Assembly: GCA_024742485.1 (NCBI GenBank) | Contig: JANSYK010000003.1 | Coordinates: forward strand, 1,054,001 to 1,118,000 | Source: Alphaproteobacteria bacterium | Lineage (GTDB): Bacteria; Pseudomonadota; Alphaproteobacteria; Rhizobiales; Rhizobiaceae | Reading direction: 5' to 3' | DNA: 64,000 bases | Shown: one piece after another, positions 56,265-64,000 of the stretch | Layout: every line of letters begins with the position of its first letter | Numbering within the stretch: position 1 is the first letter of the stretch | Program-made: the position numbers and the translations under genes | Notes under the pieces: generated by a model | What the model was told of the DNA's origin: nothing | Seen by the model: only the letters and a program-made list of their open reading frames with translations | Databases searched by the model: none

Positions 56265-57674
56265 TCAGACAGAGTAGTACATATCGAACTCGACGGGGTG
56301 CGGTGTGTGCTCGAAACGAATGACTTCTTCCATTTTCAGATCGATATAGGCATCGATCTGATCGTCAAGGAACACACCACCCGCAGTCAGGAACTGGCGA
56401 TCCTGATCGAGGCTCTCCATGGCTTCACGAAGCGATGCGGAGACGGTCGGAATCTCCTTCAATTCCTGCGGCGGCAGGTCGTAGAGGTCCTTGTCCATGG
56501 CATCGCCGGGATGCAGCTTGTTCTTGATGCCATCGAGACCAGCCATCAGCATGGCGGCAAACGCCAGATAGGGGTTGGCGGTAGGATCGGGAAAACGAAC
56601 TTCCACGCGTTTTGATTTCGGCGATGAACCGAATGGAATTCGGCAGGAGGCCGACCGGTTGCGTGCCGAATAGGCCAACAGCACGGGAGCTTCAAAACCC
56701 GGAACCAACCGTTTGTAGGAATTGGTCGATGGGTTGGTGAAGGCATTCAGTGCCCGGGCGTGTTTGATGATACCGCCGATGTAGTAGAGGCAGGACTCCG
56801 AAAGGCCGGCATATTCGTCACCGGCAAAGGTCGGTTTGCCGTCCTTCCAGATCGACTGGTGCACATGCATGCCTGTGCCATTGTCGCCATAAACGGGCTT
56901 CGGCATGAACGTCGCCGTCTTGCCGTAGGCATTGGCAACCTGATGCACGACATATTTGTAGATCTGCAATTTGTCGGCATTGACCGTCATCGAGTCGAAC
57001 AGGATGCCGAGTTCGTGCTGCGCGGCTGCAACTTCATGATGGTGTTTTTCAACCGTAACGCCCATTTCCGCCATCACGGTCAGCATTTCCGACCGCATGT
57101 CCTGCGCACTGTCGACCGGCGGCACGGGGAAGTATCCGCCCTTGGTGCGCGGCCGGTGCCCGAGGTTGCCCACTTCATATTCGGCGTCATTGTTGGATGG
57201 CAGCTCGCCGCTATCAAGAGCAAAACCGGTATTGTAGGGATCGGTCGAGAAACGGACATCATCAAAGACGAAGAACTCGGCTTCCGGCCCCACGTAAACG
57301 GTATCACCCACGCCCGAAGCCTGAAGATAGGCTTCTGCCTTCTTTGATGTGCCGCGAGGGTCACGGCCATAGGGCTCACCGGAAATCGGATCAAGAATGT
57401 CGCACATGATGGCCATGGTTGACTGCGCGAAAAACGGATCGGTATGCGCCGATCCGGTGTCGGGCATCAACACCATGTCGGACTCATTGATGGCCTTCCA
57501 ACCGGCGATCGAGGAACCATCGAACATGACGCCATCGGCAAACATGTCTTCGTCCACCACGCTGGAATCCATGGTGACATGCTGCATTTTACCGCGCGGA
57601 TCGGTAAAGCGAAGATCGACAAACTTGACGTCATTGTCCTTGATTTGCTTGAGAATATCAGAAGCACTCGTCAT
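56265..57674 (-). CDS. glnA: Glutamine synthetase type I
   Basis: A 469-residue GSI-beta enzyme. Visible are [17 protein letters not shown] (binding loop), [12 protein letters not shown] (ammonia/ATP site), [10 protein letters not shown] and the adenylylation site DKDLYDLPP with Tyr at residue 398. It makes glutamine from glutamate and ammonia and is switched off by adenylylation under nitrogen excess. It follows glnB after 57 bases. Confidence 0.97.
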   Translation of the reverse strand: MTSASDILKQIKDNDVKFVDLRFTDPRGKMQHVTMDSSVVDEDMFADGVMFDGSSIAGWKAINESDMVLMPDTGSAHTDPFFAQSTMAIMCDILDPISGEPYGRDPRGTSKKAEAYLQASGVGDTVYVGPEAEFFVFDDVRFSTDPYNTGFALDSGELPSNNDAEYEVGNLGHRPRTKGGYFPVPPVDSAQDMRSEMLTVMAEMGVTVEKHHHEVAAAQHELGILFDSMTVNADKLQIYKYVVHQVANAYGKTATFMPKPVYGDNGTGMHVHQSIWKDGKPTFAGDEYAGLSESCLYYIGGIIKHARALNAFTNPSTNSYKRLVPGFEAPVLLAYSARNRSASCRIPFGSSPKSKRVEVRFPDPTANPYLAFAAMLMAGLDGIKNKLHPGDAMDKDLYDLPPQELKEIPTVSASLREAMESLDQDRQFLTAGGVFLDDQIDAYIDLKMEEVIRFEHTPHPVEFDMYYSV

Positions 57675-57731
57675 TTATTTTCCCTCATTTGAGAATGTAG
57701 ATTGTACAGGCACCGGGAAGGTCGGTGCCGC

Positions 57732-58421
<690 letters not shown>

Positions 58422-59927
58422 ATGAGCAGTGCGGCAGAACCCCTTATCTTGCCAGCAGAGATGGCGACCATTGATCAATCTGCCATAGGCAGTGGCATTG
58501 ATGGCTATCGGCTGATGGATGCGGCAGGTTCTGCCATATCGGCCTGCATTCTTTGCCATTACGGGAGCGCAAAAGAAGTCATCGTATTGTGCGGGCCAGG
58601 AAACAATGGAGGAGACGGCTACGTTGCTGCCCGCAGACTGCGGGAGTCCGGTGTGTCCGTCACAATATCATCCCTTGTTGATCCGGCCACATTGCGCGGC
58701 GATGCCGCAAGGGCACGTGATGATTGGGATGGACCTATCGGCACCCTGGAAACGATCACCCTTTCTGATGAATCGGTCGTTTTGGACGCGTTGTTTGGCG
58801 GCGGTCTGGACCGCCCCATCGTGGGCGTCGCGGGGGCGGTCATCGAGACAATCAATGCCCGACGATTATCGGTCGTATCCGCCGATCTGCCGTCGGGTGT
58901 CTCGGGTGCGTCCGGTGAAATATTCGGTGCGGCCTTCAAGGCTGAGCATACGGTGACATTTGCCGCCGCCAGGCCCGGTCACTATCTGCAGCCCGGAGCC
59001 GGGTTGTGCGGTCAGTTGCAGGTCGTGGATATCGGAATACCGGACCGTTTCCTGAATGCCGATCAACGCAATCTCTGGCTCAACGGACCTGCTGTGTGGC
59101 GAGACCAAACCCCTGAGAGACGACCGACCGGCCACAAATATGACAACGGGCATCTTGGTATCTTCAGTGGCGCATTTGCGCGAACCGGCGCGGCAAGGCT
59201 TGCAGCTTCGGCGGGGCTAAGAGCGGGGGCAGGGCTGGTGACCCTCCTGGCCCCAGGGGCTGCACTGGCATCGAATGCGGCCCATTTGACCGCAATCATG
59301 CTGCAACGGGTGGATGACCAGGAAGATCTGGATGAATTGCTTCGCGACACGCGCATGAATTGTTTTGTGCTGGGACCGGCCTTCGGGGTTGGTCAGAAAG
59401 CCCGTGAATTTGTCCATTCGCTTGCCCGGTGCGGAAATCCTCTGGTGCTGGACGCCGATGGATTGACGGCTTTTTCCGATCAGCCCCAATCACTTGGCGA
59501 GTGGTTTGCCGGCAAGCCTGTACGCCTGCTTTTGACCCCGCACCATGGAGAGTTCGCAAGACTGTTTCCGGATCTGGTTGCCGATGCTTCGCTGTCGAAA
59601 GTGGACCGCGCCAGGGCCGCGGCGCGGCAATCGAATGCCGTCGTCCTTTATAAGGGACCAGATACGGTGGTTGCGTCTCCAGATGGACGAGCCGTGATCA
59701 ATGCAAATGCGCCCGCCTGGCTGGCAACAGCCGGATCCGGGGACTGCCTGGCCGGTGTGGCCGGTGGTCTGATCGCAAAGGGCATGCCGGTTTTTGAAGC
59801 CGCCGCAGCCGCGGCGTATCTGCATGGTGCTGCGGGGCATGCGGCGGGGCAGGGGCTCACCGCGGAGGACCTACCTCTTCATCTACCCTCATTGGCCTCT
59901 CTGGACGCAGGTGACACAAATGAATAG
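58422..59927 (+). CDS. nnr: Bifunctional NAD(P)HX epimerase/dehydratase
   Basis: A 501-residue fusion protein. The N-terminal YjeF domain (epimerase) has LCGPGNNGGDGYVAARRL at about residues 55-75 and ADLPSGVSGASG. The C-terminal ribokinase-like domain (ADP-dependent dehydratase) has GAGLVTLLAP, LVLDADGLTAF, LLTPHHGEFARL and ATAGSGDCLAGVAGGL. It repairs hydrated NADH and NADPH. Its end overlaps the cupin gene by eight bases. Confidence 0.93.
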   Translation: MSSAAEPLILPAEMATIDQSAIGSGIDGYRLMDAAGSAISACILCHYGSAKEVIVLCGPGNNGGDGYVAARRLRESGVSVTISSLVDPATLRGDAARARDDWDGPIGTLETITLSDESVVLDALFGGGLDRPIVGVAGAVIETINARRLSVVSADLPSGVSGASGEIFGAAFKAEHTVTFAAARPGHYLQPGAGLCGQLQVVDIGIPDRFLNADQRNLWLNGPAVWRDQTPERRPTGHKYDNGHLGIFSGAFARTGAARLAASAGLRAGAGLVTLLAPGAALASNAAHLTAIMLQRVDDQEDLDELLRDTRMNCFVLGPAFGVGQKAREFVHSLARCGNPLVLDADGLTAFSDQPQSLGEWFAGKPVRLLLTPHHGEFARLFPDLVADASLSKVDRARAAARQSNAVVLYKGPDTVVASPDGRAVINANAPAWLATAGSGDCLAGVAGGLIAKGMPVFEAAAAAAYLHGAAGHAAGQGLTAEDLPLHLPSLASLDAGDTNE

Positions 59928-60279
59928 CAACCCGGAAACTGCACCCGAATCCGGCAATTTGTTTGACGGGGTCCCGGACACACCGTTGAAGGATGAGCAG
60001 TTCGATATTCTGTATGCACAACGGAATCTCAAGATCGAACGCATCCTCTCGACCGGGCAACGCACAGCCGATGGTGAATGGTACGATCAGGCAGAAGATG
60101 AGTGGGTTGTGTTGCTCTCCGGCGCGGCTCGTCTGTTCATCGAGGGCGAGGCGCAGGACCGGTCATTGCAGCCGGGTGACTGGATTCTGCTTCCGGCCCA
60201 TTGCCGGCATCGGGTGACCTGGACCCAACAGCACCCCGTGACCACCTGGCTGGCGGTCCACGTTACGCCCCAGAGATGA
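59920..60279 (+). CDS. Cupin-domain protein
   Basis: A 119-residue protein; AGGTG lies a few bases before the ATG. One cupin barrel: GEWYDQAEDEWVVLLSGAARLF (first motif without the usual two His) and LQPGDWILLPAHCRHRVTWT (second motif with His). It may bind one metal ion or none. Translational coupling to the NAD(P)HX repair gene is conserved in related organisms as far as I recall; function unknown. Confidence 0.8.
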   Translation: MNSNPETAPESGNLFDGVPDTPLKDEQFDILYAQRNLKIERILSTGQRTADGEWYDQAEDEWVVLLSGAARLFIEGEAQDRSLQPGDWILLPAHCRHRVTWTQQHPVTTWLAVHVTPQR

Positions 60280-60307
60280 GTGTTCAATCACACCCCAATC
60301 ACGGGCA

Positions 60308-61111
60308 TCAGGCAACCCGTTTCTGCAACTCCATGGCAGCCTGCGGTGCCCTGATCTTACCTTCGTGTATGAAGTAGACATAAACGTCCCTTGGCTCGAC
60401 CGGCGGCTTTCGATCCGGATTGGCCAGGGGAAGGTCATCCGGTAATTCGCCCGTCGCCCATCGGCCCGCCCGCGCGGCCCATTGATCAAGTGCCTTTTTT
60501 GTGTAGGCGGTCGGAACAGTGTCCTTGCCGCGCTGCAGCCGTGCATAAATGAAGCCAGCCGTAACGTCGGCAATCTCCGGATAGGTCAGATGCTGCGCAT
60601 AAACGATCGCGACACCATGCTTTGCCGCCAGCTGCACAAATTCCGGGGTCGCAAAACTCTCATGCCGCACTTCCACCGCATGCTTCAAGGCTATGCCGTC
60701 GCGTGAGGCCGGCAGCATGGTCAAAAACGCGTTGAAATCATCCGGATCAAATCGTTTTGTGGGAGCGAACTGCCAGAGCAATGGCCCCAGGCGGTCTCCA
60801 AGTTCGGTGATCCCGGAGCCAATGAAGCGTTCCAGGGATTCACCGGATTCAGCCAGAACCTTGCGATTGGTGACAAAACGGTTGCCTTTCAGGGTGAACA
60901 CAAACCCGTCGGGAGTTTCGGACGCCCATTTTGCGAATGTCGCCGGTTTCTGGCTGCCATAATAGGTGCCGTTGACTTCGATGGTTGCAAGTTGCCGGCT
61001 GGCATAGTGCAGCTCTTCCTTCTGGCGCAGCGTGTCCGGATAAAAGGTGCCGCGCCACGGTGCAAAGGTCCAGCCACCGATGCCCGCCCGTATGGTGCCG
61101 CTCTTGGCCAC
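60308..61111 (-). CDS. DUF72 (YecE-like) protein
   Basis: A 267-residue TIM-barrel protein. Family marks are the start AGIGGWTFAPWRGTFYPD, LATIEVNGTYYGSQKPATFAKWASETPDGFVFTLKGNRFVTN in its first third, and a conserved acidic residue in VEVRHESF. DUF72 has unknown function. It ends at the cupin gene's 3' side (convergent) and starts just downstream of uvrA on the same strand. Confidence 0.85.
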   Translation of the reverse strand: MAKSGTIRAGIGGWTFAPWRGTFYPDTLRQKEELHYASRQLATIEVNGTYYGSQKPATFAKWASETPDGFVFTLKGNRFVTNRKVLAESGESLERFIGSGITELGDRLGPLLWQFAPTKRFDPDDFNAFLTMLPASRDGIALKHAVEVRHESFATPEFVQLAAKHGVAIVYAQHLTYPEIADVTAGFIYARLQRGKDTVPTAYTKKALDQWAARAGRWATGELPDDLPLANPDRKPPVEPRDVYVYFIHEGKIRAPQAAMELQKRVA

Positions 61112-61132
61112 GAGAGCCTCCTGTGATTGAGC

Positions 61133-64000
61133 CTATTCGGCGGCCTCTGTGGTTTTTGAGGGCCGTCTCTGCAAGAGGGCCCTCAAATATTGGCCGGTAT
61201 AGGATTGATCGTTGTTCGCAACCTCTTCTGGCGATCCGATGGCAACGATCTCGCCGCCACCGTCACCGCCCTCCGGTCCAAGATCGATGATATGGTCGGC
61301 CGTCTTGATCACTTCGAGATTGTGTTCGATTACCACGACGGAGTTGCCTTGATTGACAATCTCGTGCAGCACGTCCAGCAGTTTCGCCACGTCGTGAAAA
61401 TGCAAGCCGGTGGTTGGTTCGTCCAGAATGTAAAGAGTTCTGCCGGTGGATCGCTTTGACAGTTCCTTTGCAAGCTTGACCCTTTGGGCTTCGCCGCCTG
61501 ACAAGGTTGTTGCCTGCTGTCCAACCTTTATATAGCCCAGTCCGACCCGCCGAAGTGTGTCCAGCTTGTCGCGGACCGCGGGAACGGCTGAAAAGAACTC
61601 GCAGCCTTCCTCGACCGTCATCCCGAGGACATCGGCGATCGACTTGCCCTTGAATGTAACCTCCAGCGTTTCGCGGTTGTAGCGCTGTCCATGACAGACA
61701 TCGCAGGTCACATAGACATCCGGCAGGAAATGCATCTCGATCTTGATGACACCGTCGCCCTGGCACGCCTCGCACCGACCGCCCTTCACGTTGAATGAAA
61801 ACCGGCCCGGCAGATAGCCGCGCGCCTTGGCTTCCGGGAGCCCGGCGAACCAGTCGCGAATGGGCGTAAACGCGCCAGTATAGGTCGCGGGATTGGATCG
61901 CGGCGTGCGGCCGATCGGTGATTGATCGATGTCGATCACCTTGTCGATATGTTGCAATCCGTCAATCCGCTCATGGGCGGCCGGATTATCCCGCGCACCC
62001 ATGACCCGGCGAGCCGCCGCCTTGTAGAGCGTCTCGATAAGAAAGGTCGATTTGCCGCCACCCGATACGCCTGTCACGGCGGTAAAGACCCCCAGGGGAA
62101 TGCTTGCCGATATGTTCTTCAGATTGTTGGCATTGGCTCCGACCACGCTGATTTGCCGCTTTTTGTCGATCTTCCGCCGTTCGGCCGGAATTGCCACCTC
62201 CAGCGAACCCGAAAGATATTGGCCTGTAAGGGATTTGGGTGCCGACATGATCTTTTGCGGCGTTCCCTTGGCGACAATTTCACCGCCGTGAATACCTGCC
62301 GCCGGTCCGATGTCGACGACATAGTCGGCGCTCAATATCGCATCTTCGTCGTGTTCGACCACAATCACCGTGTTGCCGATGTCACGCAGACGCTTCAGCG
62401 TTTCAAGCAGCCGTGCATTGTCGCGCTGGTGCAGACCGATCGACGGCTCGTCCAGCACATAGAGGACACCAGTCAGACCCGATCCGATCTGTGAGGCGAG
62501 GCGTATCCGCTGGCTCTCGCCTCCCGAAAGCGTTCCTGAATTGCGGGACAGCGTGAGATAGTCGAGGCCCACATCATTGAGAAATTTCAGCCGGTCACGA
62601 ATTTCCTTGAAGATCCGCCCGGCGATCTCATTTTGCTTGTCAGTCAGTTTCTCCGGCAGTGTCGAGAACCATTGTCCCGCATCGCGTATCGACATCTCGG
62701 TCACCAGACCGACATGCAGACCCGCTATCTTGACGGCTTTCGCTTCCGGTTTCAGGCGGTACCCTTCACAGGCCGGGCAGTCGGCGGCGGCCATATAGCG
62801 TTCGATTTCCTCGCGCGCCCAGGCCGAGTCGGTTTCCTTCCATCGCCGCTGCAGGTTGGGAATAATGCCCTCGAAATTCTTGGTTGTCTTGTAGGACCGC
62901 AGACCGTCATCATAGTGGAATTCGATCTTGTCGTCGGTACCGCGCAGGATGGCCTCACGCGCTGTCTCGGGCAGTTCGTTCCAGCGGTCACCCAGTTTGA
63001 ATCCAAAATGGCGTCCCAACGCTTCGAGCGTTTGACCATAATAGGGGGAACTGGATTTGGCCCATGGTGCGATGGCTCCGTCTCGCAGCGTCCGGCCGGG
63101 CTCGGGTATGATCAGCGCCGGATCGATTTTCTGCTGCGTACCAAGCCCGTCGCAGGTTGGACAGGCGCCGAACGGGTTGTTGAATGAAAACAACCTCGGC
63201 TCGATCTCCGGAATGGTGAATCCCGACACCGGGCAGGCAAATCGCTCCGAGAAAACCAGCCGTTCATGGGTTTCGTTCTTTGACTTGTTGGCACTGCCAC
63301 CGGATGTTTCATCGTCCGGCAGAGGCCTGTCAGCAAATTCGGCAACGGCTAGCCCGTCGGCAAGACGCAAACAGGTCTCCAGACTGTCGGCGAGGCGGGC
63401 CGCAAGGTCTTCCCGAACCACAACGCGGTCGACGACCACATCGATATCGTGCTTGAACTTCTTGTCGAGCGGCGGGACATCGGCAATTTCGTAGTAGACC
63501 CCATCCACCTTGACCCGCTGGAAGCCCTTTTTCATCAGTTCGGCAAGTTCCTTGCGATATTCGCCCTTGCGGCCGCGCACCAGCGGTGCGAGGACGAACA
63601 GCCGTGTGCCTTCTTCCAGTGCCATGACCCGGTCAACCATCTGGCTGACTGTCTGGCTCTCGATCGGCAAGCCGGTTGCCGGCGAATAGGGGATGCCCAC
63701 GCGTGCAAAGAGCAGGCGCAGATAGTCGTAAATCTCGGTCACGGTTCCCACGGTTGACCGGGGGTTGCGCGAGGTTGTCTTCTGCTCGATGGATATTGCC
63801 GGTGAAAGTCCGTCGATCTGGTCGACATCCGGCTTCTGCATCATCTCCAGGAACTGCCGGGCATAGGCCGACAGGCTCTCGACATATCGCCGCTGGCCCT
63901 CCGCATAGATCGTATCGAATGCCAGCGACGATTTGCCAGAACCGGAAAGGCCGGTCATGACAATCAGCTTGTTGCGTGGCAGGTCGAGATCAACGCTCTT
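61133..64000 (-). CDS. uvrA: UvrABC system protein A, N-terminus beyond the window
   Basis: The frame is open to the window edge and covers about 955 residues of UvrA. It has the first Walker A ([20 protein letters not shown]), two zinc modules ([10 protein letters not shown] region and [11 protein letters not shown] ... [10 protein letters not shown]), both ABC signatures ([16 protein letters not shown] and [15 protein letters not shown]), and a second Walker A with an unusual middle Gly ([13 protein letters not shown] rather than GSGKST). UvrA finds DNA damage and loads UvrB. Only about the first 20-30 residues are missing. Confidence 0.97.
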   Translation of the reverse strand, partial: KSVDLDLPRNKLIVMTGLSGSGKSSLAFDTIYAEGQRRYVESLSAYARQFLEMMQKPDVDQIDGLSPAISIEQKTTSRNPRSTVGTVTEIYDYLRLLFARVGIPYSPATGLPIESQTVSQMVDRVMALEEGTRLFVLAPLVRGRKGEYRKELAELMKKGFQRVKVDGVYYEIADVPPLDKKFKHDIDVVVDRVVVREDLAARLADSLETCLRLADGLAVAEFADRPLPDDETSGGSANKSKNETHERLVFSERFACPVSGFTIPEIEPRLFSFNNPFGACPTCDGLGTQQKIDPALIIPEPGRTLRDGAIAPWAKSSSPYYGQTLEALGRHFGFKLGDRWNELPETAREAILRGTDDKIEFHYDDGLRSYKTTKNFEGIIPNLQRRWKETDSAWAREEIERYMAAADCPACEGYRLKPEAKAVKIAGLHVGLVTEMSIRDAGQWFSTLPEKLTDKQNEIAGRIFKEIRDRLKFLNDVGLDYLTLSRNSGTLSGGESQRIRLASQIGSGLTGVLYVLDEPSIGLHQRDNARLLETLKRLRDIGNTVIVVEHDEDAILSADYVVDIGPAAGIHGGEIVAKGTPQKIMSAPKSLTGQYLSGSLEVAIPAERRKIDKKRQISVVGANANNLKNISASIPLGVFTAVTGVSGGGKSTFLIETLYKAAARRVMGARDNPAAHERIDGLQHIDKVIDIDQSPIGRTPRSNPATYTGAFTPIRDWFAGLPEAKARGYLPGRFSFNVKGGRCEACQGDGVIKIEMHFLPDVYVTCDVCHGQRYNRETLEVTFKGKSIADVLGMTVEEGCEFFSAVPAVRDKLDTLRRVGLGYIKVGQQATTLSGGEAQRVKLAKELSKRSTGRTLYILDEPTTGLHFHDVAKLLDVLHEIVNQGNSVVVIEHNLEVIKTADHIIDLGPEGGDGGGEIVAIGSPEEVANNDQSYTGQYLRALLQRRPSKTTEAAE

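Overview
The window looks like an alphaproteobacterial chromosome, most likely of the order Hyphomicrobiales (Rhizobiales). The main reasons are the long rpsB-tsf-pyrH-frr-uppS-cdsA-rseP-bamA-lpxD-fabZ-lpxA-lpxI-lpxB run, the use of LpxI rather than LpxH, an EipB (DUF1849) gene, a glycine riboswitch ahead of gcvTHP, and the sigma-54-type glnB-glnA block. I see no tRNA, rRNA or CRISPR array.

Layout. 1-3.8 kb holds a cut-off gene end, a polytopic membrane protein, a GT28-like glycosyltransferase and an overlapping ChbG/HpnK-type deacetylase, which suggests envelope or glycan work. 3.8-15.6 kb is an accessory island made partly of decayed prophage: a truncated large terminase, a frameshifted small gene, phage-like small genes and a dead IS3 element. 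Within it sit several two-gene modules in which a peptidoglycan hydrolase or an unknown effector-like protein is paired with a small exported protein or lipoprotein. At least two effector-like proteins with unrelated N-termini end in the same C-terminal motif (YTGxKKQIFDFxLRRL); a further copy of that motif lies out of frame just downstream, and a 162-bp repeat separates the modules. I read this as a candidate polymorphic effector/immunity island, and it is the most interesting part of the window.

15.6-20.5 kb holds a thiolase, a DUF35 protein and an acyl-CoA synthetase with overlapping ends, followed by a sugar-isomerase-like protein. 20.5-25.4 kb holds a YHYH protein, a Zn-ribbon protein, the operon ridA / glycerophosphodiesterase / DUF482 acyltransferase, and eipB. 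25.6-39.4 kb is the conserved block for translation factors, UMP kinase, undecaprenyl-PP and CDP-DAG synthesis, the RseP protease, BamA and lipid A synthesis. 39.5-44.1 kb is the glycine cleavage operon gcvT-gcvH-gcvP behind a tandem glycine riboswitch.

45-54 kb looks like a carboxylate catabolic locus: a PrpB-like lyase and an IclR regulator, divergent from an AcnD-type hydratase, PrpF and a complete TctCBA transporter, but with no methylcitrate synthase. 54-58.2 kb holds a large exported protein of unknown function and glnB-glnA, with a sigma-54 promoter candidate and a strong terminator. 58.4-64 kb holds the NAD(P)HX repair enzyme, a cupin, a DUF72 protein and the C-terminal part of uvrA, which runs off the end of the window. 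All calls come from reading the sequence; no database search was possible.
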